A stretch of 64,000 bases of DNA from Penelope pileata (lineage: Eukaryota; Chordata; Aves; Galliformes; Cracidae): NCBI GenBank assembly GCA_013396635.1, contig WBMW01005036.1:16582-80581 (forward strand), read 5' to 3'. Below, one piece after another: positions 49,166 to 61,942 of this stretch (positions are counted from its first letter, which is position 1; every line of letters starts with the position of its first letter). Position numbers and translations under genes: made by a program. The notes beneath the pieces are model-generated. The model had not been told where the DNA came from, did not search any database, and saw only the letters and a program-made list of their open reading frames with translations.

Positions 49166-49861
49166 AAATTTTGTGATTTGTATAGTAAAGCAAGAACTAA
49201 CAAACATTATTTTCAGTCTGGAATGTAGGAATGCTTAAACTGACCAGATGCCACAGTATAAAATGATATTTATTTCACCATATCCAACCTTTGAAATAAG
49301 AAATATTTGTCTTTTTTTTTCCTACCTTACAAGGTTCGTCTCTTGGCTTAGAGCCAGGTTTATATCTCAGTTACTTTAAATTCCAGAAGCAACATTCTTG
49401 TTTGTTTGACTCTTTTTTTTTGTATGCAGATGGAGTATATTTTAGCAATAGGTAGCACTAAGATTTGCATCCTAATTGGTGACTTAGAATGCCCAGCACT
49501 ATCCTTCAACTAAGTCAGCCTTTCACATTGAAATTCTGGAGTGTCAAAATGACTGAGAATAGATGGAGAACTATTAATTATGATTATTTTAAACTGTCTC
49601 AGGATTTCAATAACTCTCGCTAGGGTAGGTGAAGAGCACAGCATTTGCCTACATGTATAGATGTGATTTTATGTTAATAATTTTGAATGTATTACTCTGT
49701 AATTTTTTTTTTTTTAAAAAAAAAGAAACTGCATGACCTCTTAGCTTTGCATTTTCTTTTAAAAATATTATCAATATTTACTGGTATTACTTTCTCTTTT
49801 GGGATTATGATAGTTCATCACATTTCAGCTGATCAGGAAGAGTCTTTACAGGTATGACAGA

Positions 49862-49923
49862 TAATGAGAGAGATATAGATAATAGAGAGAGATATGCGTG
49901 TATGTACGTATACACACACACAG
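49862..49923. repeat. Mixed low-complexity patch
   Basis: Repeats of GAGA, ATAGATA, GTATGTACGTATAC and (CA)n in succession. Confidence 0.75.
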
Positions 49924-49934
49924 AGATACAAACA

Positions 49935-50479
49935 CAGAGTTTGCTCCAAAAGTAAGTCTCCTATTTATTTCTGTGGAAACTATAACAGATACAAAGATCA
50001 CAATAACACTATTTGATACAGAAAATTCTCAGCCACAGAACACTACTTTTTAACATAGTCAGCACCATTAGCTGTGCATTTTCACCAGTAATGAACAGCA
50101 GCCTGCACACTGTGCTTATAAAAATCTGTACGAGTGGAGGTGGCCCACTGTCACTCTCGCCACTGCTGAAATGCACCACTCACTGCCACAGTTCACAGCC
50201 ACTATTTCGTCCCCATACACATTCAGCAAACATCAAAATACGTCAGTGGGTGCCATTTTTTCCTCATGGTGGAATTCAGTTCCACACCTTCATACACTCT
50301 TCCACGTCAGACTCCGTTTTGTCAGACTGCTCCTCTGCTGACATCTGTTGCATGGGAACAAAATGTAATGGAATATTGGTGGGAAGGTTCAAACTCTACT
50401 GCTATGCCACCAACATCCACCTCTAACATCACAGGCCAAGATAATACAACAGGAGGCATTACTTTCGGAGCACCCCTAG
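49935..50479 (-). mobile_element. Mariner-derived non-autonomous element, 545 bp
   Basis: The left end TTTGCTCCAAAAGTAAGTCT (49940-49959) and the right end GCATTACTTTCGGAGCACCC (50457-50476) are inverted repeats. The order of internal blocks matches the element at 26777-27321. The complement carries transposase N-terminal coding near the right end, fused to sequence from the C-terminal end near 50100, with the catalytic core gone. Both copies measure 545 bp by my boundaries. The plus-strand frame of 137 codons (50013-50426) and the frames at 50266-50502 and 50322-50573 are artefacts of this element. The TA target dinucleotides have mutated to CA and TG. Confidence 0.87.
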
Positions 50480-51493
50480 TGTGTATGTACACAAATACAT
50501 AAAGTATAAGGTAGTTCTTTATTGACCAATACACACAAAGAAGATCGCTAGAATTTAAGAAGGGGCTAGGCAAAGTAGTAGGCTCAACGTCTCAGGAAGA
50601 TATCTGAAGAGACTTTGCTGGCCAGAAAGACATCCATCAGGCAGGAAGGAATCCTCTCTCAAATCCTCTGCACCTGATACTTTTCTGCATTTTCCCCTTA
50701 TAGCTTTAAACCTATCCATTCCATTTTTGAATTTCCGAGTTATTCAATCTCCATCTCTATTATCCTACTGCATACATTTCTTAATCTGTATGGCCCTGCT
50801 ACACAGGAATTTTCGTAGCTCTTTCTTAACATATAGCAATTTTCTCTGATCTCTGGAGTAACAGTGTCAGTTTGGGGCCTTGAATCCTTGAAAGAGAGTT
50901 CGTAGAATTCCCAGTTTTTTTGGTGAGAAAAAATTACAGAATGATTTTGGAAGGAAAGAGATCCTGATCACAAAATTCATCACAGCTACCTCAGTTAGGT
51001 TTACCAAAATAATTTCTATTTGAAATAAAGTGTAGCCAGGACAGAATAAGCAAACAAGTCTTCTTCTATTAATCAGGAATGTTAAAATAGATCAGTAATG
51101 TTCGAATGTTGGAGGAGGCATTTACTGAGTAGTGGTTTATTACATTTGGCACCAGACAAAAAAGGACTAACTAACAGACAAGACTTGATCAAATTGCATC
51201 ATTCTCCACTTTCCATTTCTCTTGCTTCTAAGCTTCAGTGGTAATATCCTGGAAAGCTGGCATACATCTGGCAGCAGCAGACATAGAATGGGAGTATCAC
51301 AATGTCAGTTGCAACACATACAGAAACATCTTTTCTTTGATGTGTGTGATTTTCTATGTGTAGCATACCCAATATCATAATAAAAATTACTTTTAAATCT
51401 TCTTAAGACTGGCTTTAAGACAAGCAATAGATTCTCAATTTACAGATGGGTAAACTAAAATCACAGAGCCAAAGTAATCTATCTGAAGACATG
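50480..51493. other. Mixed sequence, no gene supported
   Basis: About 1 kb. The part at about 50510-50620 resembles 29870-29965 and may be an old retroelement end. The rest is unrecognised. Confidence 0.45.
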
Positions 51494-52385
51494 CAGGCAT
51501 GCCCAGTCCGTGGTCCGCATGCAGCCCGACATAGCCCATACTGTGGCCTGCCCCCTCCTACCACACAGAGTTGGGCGGTCCAGTCCGGTCCTGGGTGCAC
51601 ACCCATCGCTCAGAAACAACTAAACCGTTAGTGTGCTATTTAACACAGTCTGAGCTGAATCCAGGACAAGAAAGAGGGCGCAGTGCAGTGCTAACTCAAG
51701 CTATGACAAATGATTTTATGTATTTTGATACATTGGCTGAACACAGTCCTTTGAACAGCAAAAAATATGCAGCCTTGCTTTCTGTTTTGATAAAGAAATT
51801 TGAGAATAGGTTTCAAGATTGCTGAAAAAATCATCATTTTTGAGGTGTATTTGTGACTCCATTTTCAGTCAACATAAATACTTAACATGCAAATTTTCAA
51901 ATGGAGTGAAAAGATGTGCAATCTGATAGATAAACTCAAAGAAAAATCTGATCATGTCACTCTACTAGACTTTTATGAGACCTATCTTACCAGAGAGAAA
52001 TATCCTTCACTTCACAATCACACTTTATTCATTTCATCACTTTTTGAAAGTATGTGCATTTGTGAACAACTGCTTTCAATAATGTAGCACAGAAAGAATA
52101 AAACTTTATCAATAATCTCTGATGAACACTTTGAGACGGTGCTTCCCCTCAGAAGTGCAACCACTTCCATTCAACCAGATGATACATTAGTTTCAAAAAC
52201 ACAAGGTCAAACATCCCACTAGTTTTATGTTTTGTTGCTTTCTTCTTTATGTTTTAATAAGAAAATACTGAAAAAAAGTTTTGTTAGTTATATACGTTAA
52301 ATATATTCCATATTTTATACGCAGCCCAAGACAATTCCTCTTGATTCAATGTGGCTCGGGCAAGCCAAAAGTTTGGACACTCATG
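51494..52385 (+). mobile_element. hAT (Charlie-like) DNA transposon remnant
   Basis: The left end CAGGCATGCCCAGTCCGTGG (51494-51513) and the right end CAAGCCAAAAGTTTGGACAC (52361-52380) plus TCATG resemble the inverted ends of Charlie-type hAT elements. The plus strand encodes the C-terminal part of a hAT transposase in two frames. SPLNSKKYAALLSVLIKKFE (about 51748-51807) ends at a stop near 51823. KEKSDHVTLLDFYETYLTRE (about 51938-51997) then leads to FESMCICEQLLSIM, the hAT dimerisation region, which ends at a TAG at 52085. Sequence after it still resembles the protein end. The N-terminal part, with its zinc finger and catalytic sites, is missing, so this is an inactive deletion derivative. 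Confidence 0.75.
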
Positions 52386-54891
52386 ACGTACAGGACAGAG
52401 GTACAGAGGTTGCAGGGAAGCTCATAGTTCTCATAGTCTCATAGTCTCAGTTTTCTGTTCTGTCTGTGGATTCAATTCACTCCTACACAAACTTAAGGTC
52501 CCTCATGGTACTCCAAAGTATGTAATAGAAATCTGATGCATACAAGCCAGACTACTGAGTAACTTCATGTCATTACCCATAACATTTAATACTGAGAAGA
52601 TACTCCATTCCTAAATAAATTCATTGCAGTTTAAATAAAAAGAGATTCCAAAATGACGTTTGTGTAAGGTTAATGGTGATCTTGATCAAAAAACAGGAGG
52701 ATTTAGAAATTACATCATTGTCTCTCCTTCATTTTTGGTTGAAGATTAGAATGCATCCTTCATACTCCTTGCATCTAAAAGTAGGATACGAATAAGATAT
52801 TTTCAAGAGATTTGAAATCCGGGCCAAAGTTATGATGGTTTTCAGATAGGAAAGAAACACAGGCCTGTATCAATCGATTCTGATGTTTAGTATTTGCATA
52901 ATGTTTTTTTGGGGGGAGAGGGAGAGAGTAGAACGTTAGATACATAGGATAAGAATTAAGGAGAGTGAAAGTGATATCCTCTACATGTTTCCTCATAATG
53001 TCCTCATGCTTCTTCAAATGTGAGAAGAGACACCATTCTGATATATGGTGCAGAAATAATTGCCTTCTGTGTTCTTCTAACGCACAATGTAAAATAAAAG
53101 GGTATCTAACATTTTACACTCTTTCACCATACATCATAGAAGGCCTTTAAAAGATTTGTGAAAGATCCAGTAGAGTGATTTATTTTTTTGGCAGCAGTGG
53201 GGTCATTGAAGCACCTCAGACTGTCTTTTGAAGGTTAATTAATTTTATGCTAAGAGGCTACTCTTTCAGAATCAGCCATCTAGTGGAAATAAAAAAGTCT
53301 TTAATTAATAAACATCAAATCTCATACTAAGTAGAGTTATATGAAGACACACGAACCTGCAGTCTTTATATGATCTCACCATACAATTATTTCTACATAT
53401 CTTACATTACCCGTGTTTTTCATCAGAAAATCCAAAAAACTTTGAATTTGCTCAAATTGGTTCTTGTTTTTTATTAAACTGCGATTAAAACCAGAAGAAT
53501 ACTTCCAAATACAGAATTAGTAGGAAGCTTCTTTCACATAAAATAATGCATATTAAACTCCCTGCTTTCAAAGACTGACTTTATGTGTTCCTAATCCCAA
53601 ATATTAAGAAACAATATTATCAGAAATTATTGATCTGTTCTAAGTTAATCTCAAGAAAAATGCTAAAGTATTTTGCTGTCAATATCCAAAAATTATATAA
53701 ATACATTACACAGCACAGATTGTGTAGGACATGAAACAGTACAGTTTGAGGTTAATATTTATTGCAGTTAAGTTTTAAGGTTTTGTCTTAGCACAGCTTC
53801 ATTCTGCTAAGCATTTAAAATGTACATAGAGAGATTGTTCTCTGTTAGTCTATAGTTTTAATAGGTAAGACAAATTATGGGCTGGGTGAAGAGTAGAGGT
53901 AAAAGACCAAGAGAAATGAAATCATCTTCCCCCAAGACATGCAGCACCCAGTAGCTGGTACTACCCAGAGGTTCTGCCCGGGTCCCTGAAAAGATTCAGT
54001 TGACTCCTCTACACATTCTATCATACAATCTCAAAAGGAAAAACAAACAAACAAACAAAAAAAACAAAAAAAAAATTAAGTGATAAGTCACTCTATGGAC
54101 TTTCCAGGACATATTAAAAACATTTTCTTAATGCTAAGAGAGTAGTTCTGGGGGGGTGGAGGAAGAGGGGTATTTTGTTCTGCTTTTAACAAAAATTTAC
54201 CAGTGAGTAATTAGAATTGAAAAAGCATAGAGCAGACTACTGAAATCTTTTTTCTATATACATCAGAAAGATGAAAGAAGATCAATAATACAAACCAAAA
54301 ATATACAGCCTGTCTGAGTAATAAATCTAAATATCAGTCCTCAGCAGAGGGTCAGCCAGGGTTTGCTTAAGGTTAATGGTAACAGCTATATCAGCCATTT
54401 ACATTCCTTTGAACATTGGCAGCAACACTGATAATTTTAACCTTGGATGACTATGTAAAGCATATAGGATTCTGTAGGTTTGTTTCATGGTGTAGATAAC
54501 ACTTATGCTGCGTAGACTTCCAGTGTTGGACAGTGTTGGTTAAAAAGGGAATACAATGTATTGAGATCTTGGCATAAGTAACATTCACAAGGTGAATCCA
54601 ATCCCTAGATAACTCAGTGTTCAGTGGAGACAGGCGTCTCCACTGCTGACTGCAACATCTTTCTCCCAAACTGACTAAGATGCCCCAAACTGTTACATAA
54701 TTGGGAAATTTCTTATTCTCCAGCTGACTGTAGTCCTACAAGACACTCCATTATATGCACTACTTATATCTATTAATTACCTTGATTGCATATAACTCAT
54801 CTCTTAAAGTAAGTCTTAAATATCTAAACTAAGTAAAAAGAATGTTTGCTTTAACCATTTCTTAAACTGCACAAACCATTTCTGTGATTCA
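52386..54891. other. AT-rich sequence, no gene supported
   Basis: About 2.5 kb. Short frames at 52775-53017 (minus), 52965-53150 and 54451-54669 (minus) show no domain. A (CAAA)n run lies at 54043-54060. No other repeat is recognised. Confidence 0.55.
54043..54060. repeat. (CAAA)n microsatellite
   Basis: Four units followed by an A-rich run. Confidence 0.85.
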
Positions 54892-55750
54892 CTCTGGTCA
54901 AACTTGGATGACTACCAGCTGCCTACCCAGCTGCCCTCCTGGCCCCTCTCCTCAAGAGGACAGCAGGGAGCAAATAAGATGAAAAAAAACCTGGTTTTAG
55001 ATAAAGGTGGGGAGATCACTTATCAGTTACTGCCATGGGCAAAACAGATTTGACTTCATAAAAAATAATTTATCTTATTGCCAATTAAAATAGAGAAGAG
55101 TGGTAAGAAATAAAGAATAAGTAGAACAATACATTTTCCTTTCCTCCTTTGTCCCAGAGTGAACTTCACTCCTTCATTCCCAGTCCCTCTACCTCCTCTC
55201 CACCTGGACTGTCACAGGGGTTGCCAGCAACAGGGGCTGTGGTCCGTCCCTCTCTGCCATTCCTTCCTCCTCAAACTTTCCCCCTGCTCCAGCATGTCCC
55301 CTTTCTATGGGCTGAAGCTTCCTTCTGGATAGACCTGCCTCCAGCATGGAGTCTTTCCACAGGCAACAGTTCCTCCAGGAAATATTCATCTATTCTGGCA
55401 TGGTCCTCTCCACGTCCTGCAGGGAATCAACTTGCTTCAGCGTGGTGACTCCACCAGCAGCAAGGGTGCCTGGAGCCCCTCCTGTCCCCTTCTGCTCTTC
55501 CCTGGGTGCCTACATGACCATTCTTCACCCCGTTCCCCTCACCCCTCCCTGCCGTGTGCTCTTTGTCCTCCCTTCCCCAGGCTGTCCACAAGGTGCCCCA
55601 GGGTGGCTGCTGGGCCCGGCCCGGCCCTGCCCTGCGCTGGGGCTGCTGGAGCCAGCTGGAACCGGCTGTGTCTGGCAAGGGCCAGACCTGGCTTCACCCC
55701 ACAGAGACTACCTTTACCAGCCCTTACCACCTGCATCCAATATAAATTTC
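54892..55750 (-). mobile_element. Long LTR-like element of a bird endogenous retrovirus (family B)
   Basis: This C-rich block of about 860 bp stands out from its AT-rich surroundings. On the minus strand it ends near 54892. Landmarks (plus strand) are AGATCACTTATCAGTTACTG (55013-55032), GGGCAAAACAGATTTGACTT (55037-55056) and a set of imperfect repeated blocks such as CCCCCTGCTCCAGCATG (55279-55295), CCTCCAGCATGGAG (55338-55351) and TTGCTTCAGCGTGG (55431-55444). It closes with CCAGCTGGAACCGGCTG. I recognise it as a common bird retroelement sequence, probably an LTR, from memory. The plus-strand frames of 99, 155 and 169 codons and their minus partners come from this base composition and are not genes. 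Confidence 0.6.
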
Positions 55751-56070
55751 TTATCTACATACAAATTGATGACTTCTGCATCTGGCCTCTCTGGGACACT
55801 CCATCAAGTATGATGATCAGTACATTTAAGGTTCTGGGAGGTGAAGACATCTCTCAGTTTCACATCTGTCCTCTCTTTCAAACCAGTCTGTTATCTCACC
55901 TATGTAGACAAATAATATCTATGCAGACAAGTAACTGTTGAGTTGCTAGTTCCATTGGGGAGTTAACCGTGACTTAAGAGTAGCAGGTGTGCATATTCTT
56001 TAACAACCATCTACATCATAATCGTAACTCTAGAAGCCCAAGTATCATCCTTAAATGTCAATTAAGCTCG

Positions 56071-56345
56071 TTAGCTCTTGGCATAGTCCACAAGCTCACG
56101 CAGAGTAAGATTCACTGTTTCATCTATGGTAATACCTCCCTGCATGAGGTGTAAGCCTTCCAGCAGGGCAGTGGACCCAACCACTCCAGTGCCCATTTGT
56201 TCTCCATGGCAGTGTCCTTGCCAGACTGAGGGCACTACTGGAAGGCACGGTGACATCTGTGCATGCAAGCATCACACAGTAATTTGTGAAACTGCTCCTG
56301 AGTCAAAGCCATTTTCTTAGCTAGCTGCTGAAGAAACTGACCATA
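56071..56345 (-). pseudogene. Possible decayed coding remnant, unknown protein
   Basis: On the minus strand the last frame ends with GGITIDETVNLTLRELVDYA, then KS and a stop at 56071, which reads like a natural protein C-terminus. Further upstream on the same strand MALTQEQFHKLLCDACMHRC is readable in another part of the segment, with a stop between. I cannot name the family. It could be a retrocopy, a retroelement gag-like piece or chance. The base composition is closer to coding DNA than the surroundings. Confidence 0.25.
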
Positions 56346-57780
56346 ATGAGGCCTGGTCCTTTTTTAGTTACTCAAGTGCATGCCCTCAAGTCTGTATTGT
56401 AAAGTCAGTTGCAAGGCTAACATTTGTAATGCAATTATTCTGTTTAAGAATCTTTCACCAGATACCGTTATCTGAGTCCTCTCATCATGTCTATCTCATA
56501 TCAAATTATTTTACGATGTGACTTTTAAGTTTCTGTAGCACTTCCACTTCAAAATCATTAGAATTTTAAGACAGCCACATGTCTTGATTTGGATACCATA
56601 TTGGAAACATAAAGGGCAGACAAAAAAGGAATACATTTAAAATGCACTTATTTCAGTATTTAAAACAGGTGAACTCTGTTTCATGTAGGAAACATACTAT
56701 TGTGGGTCAGGCCTGAAGAAACATTTGATTACTTATTCCACATCTTAATTAGCTATCTCTCAGATAACACTCCTTTTTTTTTACCTTAGCCAAATTAATC
56801 TTGAACTTCCAAGATAACTGTTTGTTCTTAGTAGTTTCAATTAGCTGCAGTTTGGACTCTATCTCTGATTTCTTCAAAGTTAAGAAAAGGCCATACTTCC
56901 CTGGAGGAAAGTTGTTCTTAAGTATACACGTGAGCATGCACTGGAGTGTTTCTGCATCATTCACTTTTGAATGTCTGTGCTTTGTTTTGCACAGCAGTAT
57001 AAGTCAACGTTTTTAGGGACAATCCATCCTCACTCTGGCCTTGCTGCTACTGAAGGCATTTCCCTTTGACAGGGAAAGGTTTTCTAATCTGGGCAAAAGC
57101 TGTCATGTATGGGCCAACTTTGTTCTCAGTGGCAGACAATTAGTATAGTATTGCAGAATTTCATGTAATATAAGAATTGTTTTATTGATTCTATATAAAT
57201 GGGGAACACAGCTTAACTAGTAATTTGTCTTTGATTGTTGACAGATATGTATTTAAAACTTCGCACATGCTCCAGTGGCCAAAATTTATTTGGATTAAAT
57301 AAAACGAATGAGATAATGTGATTCACATCACTTCTGTCCAAAGCTATTATTGGTTCTGAAAGTTTCTTTATTGGCACAGAACAAAAATGTGGTTTTCTTC
57401 AGGTTGTTTTTTTTTTTTTTTTTAACTGATTTTTGTTCCTGGATTACTTTTTAAGTGGACAGATTTTTTGTTGTTTCTTCATTTTGTTTAAATTTTAGTC
57501 AACATTCAAGATCAGATCCCAGAAAAGATTCCAGGAAACTGAAAAATATAAATGCTTCTGAGGACATGGTCAGGCTTTTGAGAAAGGCAGCAAGAACCTC
57601 CTAAGTTCCTAGATAACTGTAGAAGGAACCAACGCATTTGGAAGATCTAAAGGTAGACGCTGATACTTTTCTGAGACTATTCCGTATCACTGAGACCAAA
57701 ATGATTAAGTGTAAGAATACTTGCCTCCCAATTCTAAACTTTGGGATGAGTCTTCTCAGTAATGACATAGTTGAAATCTT

Positions 57781-57808
57781 TCAGAAAGGACAGTAAAGTC
57801 CTTTCTGA
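57781..57808. repeat. Perfect inverted repeat with 11-bp arms
   Basis: TCAGAAAGGAC (57781-57791) and GTCCTTTCTGA (57798-57808) with a 6-nt loop. No T run follows that would suggest a terminator. Confidence 0.9.
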
Positions 57809-58482
57809 CAGCAAGTCAGACAGCAAGTTCTTTTTCTGTTATTTGTGAAATTTTGAGGGTTCAAAATCTCAGTAATTTCTGACCAAAATCTAAGTATCTA
57901 CAAAATGCTACTAATTCAGCTGTACTATGAACAGTAAAATGCATCTAATAACTTGTATTTGAACCTCCTGCTGTGCTGGTAGTTTTGATGTTCTGCTCTC
58001 AATCCATTTTATTGAGTTCAGTATCTCTGAAAACATCCCAAAGTGAATCAAAGACTGCTTTTGTAAAATGAATCCTCCAGCTGGTACAGATTCCATCCAC
58101 TGCATCCATATGCAAATTCATCCCACACATTTCTGTTTTCAGAAATTTCAACTGCCTAACTAGTATTGTGTGTGATAACCAAAATGTGGAGAATAGGGTG
58201 ACAGCTGCTGATAAGAGCAGGTATGAGGAAGAGAGAACGTTTAAGGACTGGGATGAAGGAGCATCTACAATGAACGTAAAGAGGGAACAGAAATGAAATA
58301 ATATTTTCAGATTCCCTGTTTTCAAGTCCACAGCCCCTTGTTGTCCCAGTTTTCACCATTACCATAAGAAATAGTGCAAGGGACAATGAACACAAGCTTG
58401 CCTATAGGGTTCATTCACCAGGCTTGTCAAATAGCCTGACACATTCTCCAGCATGAATTCTATCCTTCCACTAAACATGAGC

Positions 58483-58533
58483 TTATGCAAATTACTCAAA
58501 TATGCAAAATAGTTCCTGAAGTAATTTGCATAA
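58483..58533. promoter_or_regulatory. Inverted pair of octamer (ATGCAAAT) motifs
   Basis: TTATGCAAATTACT (58483-58496) and AGTAATTTGCATAA (58520-58533) are perfect reverse complements, and each contains the octamer ATGCAAAT bound by POU-domain factors. A near match, ATGCAAAA, lies between them at 58502-58509. Another octamer lies near 58111. Binding is inferred from the motif alone. Confidence 0.4.
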
Positions 58534-59647
58534 ATGCTAGATGTAGCTGTGCAAAATATGGTAGTTATATAAAACAACCAACTTCTAAACAGATAATTTT
58601 TTACAAAAAAGTTTCTCATTTCTATGTCCTGTTCCATACGTTAATAAAGTATATATAGGAATTTCAGTCTTGTAATTATAAAATTACTTCCATTTTATTC
58701 CAGTTCTTACTGCCACCAAAGCTAAAATCTTGCTATTCTCTGTATGAAGATTCACAGCAAAACCAGATCAAAACTATGTTGGGATCAGTGGGGCTTTGGA
58801 AAGACAGCAGTATTCTTTCCTGTACCCTCTCTTCATTCTCCATTTACCTATACTCATTTGTCATTCCTGCTGTTCAGTAAGCAGATCCAAAAGAAACAAT
58901 CTAGCTGTTGCAATGAAGAGTCCACTCCTTCTTCACATGCATATATATATAGTTACCAAGATAATGAATATCAATGTACTTAATTCATAGATATTCATAC
59001 AGTGAAAAATCTAAATAAGGTCTTCTAGAAATATTTATTAGTATTAACATCATCCTTTCTTTTCCTCTTTTCAGAAAGCACAAGAACAGCATCTAAAAGA
59101 GGTCAGGATTTGTTTGGATTTTATCTCTGTTTTTGAGGCAGAAATGAAGAAGAAAGAAGAAATGAGCATAAATGAGGATTTTTTTTTCCCTTCCTTCACA
59201 AAGAATCTCTGAAGAAAATAGCTTATACTTACTGGTTGCCATAAGGAATGTGTTGCCTCAAAATGTTACAAACATCTGAGGCCAGATCCTGTTACCTTGA
59301 ACCAGTAGCATGCAGTGAAATAGAGCACTTTTTTCTATGCTTTGAAAGAAATTGTTGTGGAGCCTTTGTATTAAGTTTCTTCCACTAAATCCACTTTGTG
59401 ATTTGGTACATTGTAAGGGAAAAAGGTAGATTATGGTAAAATAAGTCAGAAATGAGTTTCCCTATTAGGGTTAAGTGGGGAGATGTGATGAGCTTCTGTT
59501 CACTTCCTGTTATCTTTGAGCCAGTGCTGCAAGACTCCCTGTTGACCAAATACTATCATTACTCTTCAAGCAACACACAGGCATAAAAAAAATGCATTAC
59601 AGGACAGAGACATCACAGTTTCAAAGAAAAGATTGATATGCTGAGTT

Positions 59648-59664
59648 TATATATATATATATAT
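59648..59664. repeat. (AT)n microsatellite
   Basis: Eight AT units. Confidence 0.8.
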
Positions 59665-61119
59665 TTTCTATTTTGATAAATGTGTTAATAAATTTGTATT
59701 AACCGTCTCTGAACTCAAGCTCATGAAGGGCACCTGCACCAGTCCTGCAAATTAAAGGCATACATGAAAAGCTATGGTATAGTGGTACATTATTAATCTA
59801 CAGTAAGCTCCCAAATGCTCTAACGATGACAGCTTTTCAGTTTCCAAAATGTCCTTGAGCTCCTAAAGTTCTGAACAGATGCAACTACATCCAAACTGTC
59901 ATAAATATTCAGTATTTTTAAATATTGTCCCTAAATTAAAAAAAAAAATGACATAGTTGATACAGTTTGGCGCTACTCCAGTGACATAAGTATGGCTTCA
60001 AGGGAGACATTTGGATACTGGCTGAGTCAAAGATGACAAGACAATGGCACAAATCCTTGATGATATTTAAAAGGTTTAAATAACTCCCCAATGAGGCTGG
60101 ATAAAAGGATGGTTTTGAACAATAGTATTAAAACTTGCCTGACACAATCCCATTAAGGTGGAAAACTTACTGATAAATTTGGGCTTGGTTCAGAGCATTT
60201 TTACTCCACCTTTAAACAAGTGGAACTTGAATAAGTTCTGTATTTTTAGTTCTGATTTATGCTAGTACAAATGAGAGAATAATCTACCAATATGTCTTCC
60301 TGCATGCCTGTAATAAATCTAGCAGACTATTGGTGCTATATAAATAATATGTTAAGTTAGGGATAAATTGCCAGGCAGAGGGCTATGTACAAATATTGTC
60401 AAAAATGGGGTTTATAAGGTGATTTTATGACATAGCTTACAAATACTGTCATCACAAGCATCTTTTCTCACAAAATATTTAGGAACAGTTTGAAATAGCA
60501 GAAATTTCATTTCTAGCATAAAGGGAAGGGAATTTGAGGTTCAAGATAAATTTCTAACCATTTTGTGACCTGATTCAGAAGTTTAATTTCCAAGTTGCTG
60601 ATTTATGTATATATCTTACTGTGTAGCTATTCATTTACTTATTTATTCATTCAGGTAAGATGATTTATGACATGAAAAAGTCAGTCACTTGCAAATTTCG
60701 GTTAGGAGCACTTCTATCAGAGGACTCAAAGATTCTGTGTAAATACTAGACTGAGTTTCATCTAGGTATTCATAATTTGTTGAGAGTTTGATTTGTTTTG
60801 CTTTTGTTCTCTTCCACCATCAGCCGTGTTTAATCTGATGCTTAGATTCAAAGTTTTTGGTGTCAGTTAGAGAGCATTTAACAAAGAAGATAAAATCACT
60901 ACTTTCCAATGTATTCCCAAGACACTGCAGTAGGTTTTTTCCTTTAGTGGCTCGCTAAATTGTACACAAATAGACAAAGACATAATGAAATTTGAGAACT
61001 ACTATCAAATTTATAACTCTCCTTTAGGTACTGCTCTAGGCTCTGATTTGCCTGAAATTATTTTTTTGCATGTGTGATTACATTTGAGCACTGTAAATTT
61101 GACAAAAAAAAAAAGATTT

Positions 61120-61228
61120 TTTCCCTGGCAATCTCTCAAATACAAGCACGGAAAGGTAACTTTTACCTTATTTGATGTTCCTTTGATACCTAATGTCAAC
61201 AGGAAGCTCAGCCATTGAACAAGAGCAA
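61120..61228 (+). repeat. Unnamed diverged repeat, copy 1
   Basis: Shared landmarks with copy 2 are TTTCCCTGGCAATCTCTCAA, ATACAAGCACGGAAAGGTAA and AATGTCAACAGGAAGCTCAG, in the same order and spacing. Differences are spread evenly, as expected for old copies. The end resembles old amniote repeats that contain blocks like GTCAGTGGGAGC. Confidence 0.6.
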
Positions 61229-61917
61229 GACGGGACCATCTTGAAAACATTTGGTGGTAGACTCCATATTTTTGGTATACCAGAGACTGAGCTGCTACAC
61301 TTTTACAGTTTAATTGTTCTGCTCTAGTATCATAAAGAGATCATAAATTTCATTCAACCAACCATCTCTGAATTCCCTGGCATAAGGAAATCCCCAGTGA
61401 TGGAGACACATTCTCATGGTCCTTCCTGTTCGCTTTTCTAGATGCACATTTTCACTCATAGGCTCTTAAGTGCATCTTTCAGTGCTAAATATGAGGCATT
61501 CCTCTTTCTTTTTTCCTTCCCTCTTCTCTTTGTCCTTTTTAATTCTCTGCACCGTATGCAGTCCACAATACAATATGAAAACAAAGACTCTCACTATTCA
61601 TTTAGTCATTCGCGTCTGTACGTTCTACAGGGAATTGTAGACAGCTTTGGACCCAGACCTCTGGACTATGAGCATCTCTCCTCCTCCTCCAGAGTCCATT
61701 TGTGCCTGTATTTGGCAATGAGCATAAAGCAGAGAAGCAAGGCGCTTCCCCTCCCCGGACTCAGACTGGCTTGATGTGCTATCCACAGTAGAACACTCCT
61801 TCAGCATGACTCAGGAGTCATTTACCACTGTGAACATTATGATCACTCTGCATCACATTTCTAATGGGTAACACAGGGCCCAGCATATGTAGGCTTTTTT
61901 TTCTGTTACAAGATGCG

Positions 61918-61942
61918 TTTTTTTTGTTTGTTTGTTTGTTTT
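61918..61942. repeat. (TTTG)n microsatellite
   Basis: About five units, with a second short run near 61973-61990. Confidence 0.85.

Larger units (their letters stand above)
48241..49934. other. AT-rich sequence with one assembly gap, no gene supported
   Basis: About 1.7 kb. It includes the N run at 49135-49165 and a mixed GA, TA and CA simple-sequence patch at about 49862-49923, just before the next mariner element. Confidence 0.55.

Noticed and set aside
50013..50426. Plus-strand frame of 137 codons
   Set aside because: It lies antisense to the transposase remnant inside a 545-bp mariner derivative.
55149..55941. Several overlapping open frames of up to 169 codons
   Set aside because: They lie in a C-rich LTR-like element and are open in many frames on both strands, with no domain.
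57781..57808. Hairpin as a transcription terminator
   Set aside because: No T run follows the stem, and such terminators are bacterial, while everything else here is animal nuclear DNA.
57999..58331. Minus-strand frame of 110 codons
   Set aside because: No domain or splice context, and a second overlapping frame on the same strand looks equally good, so chance is more likely.
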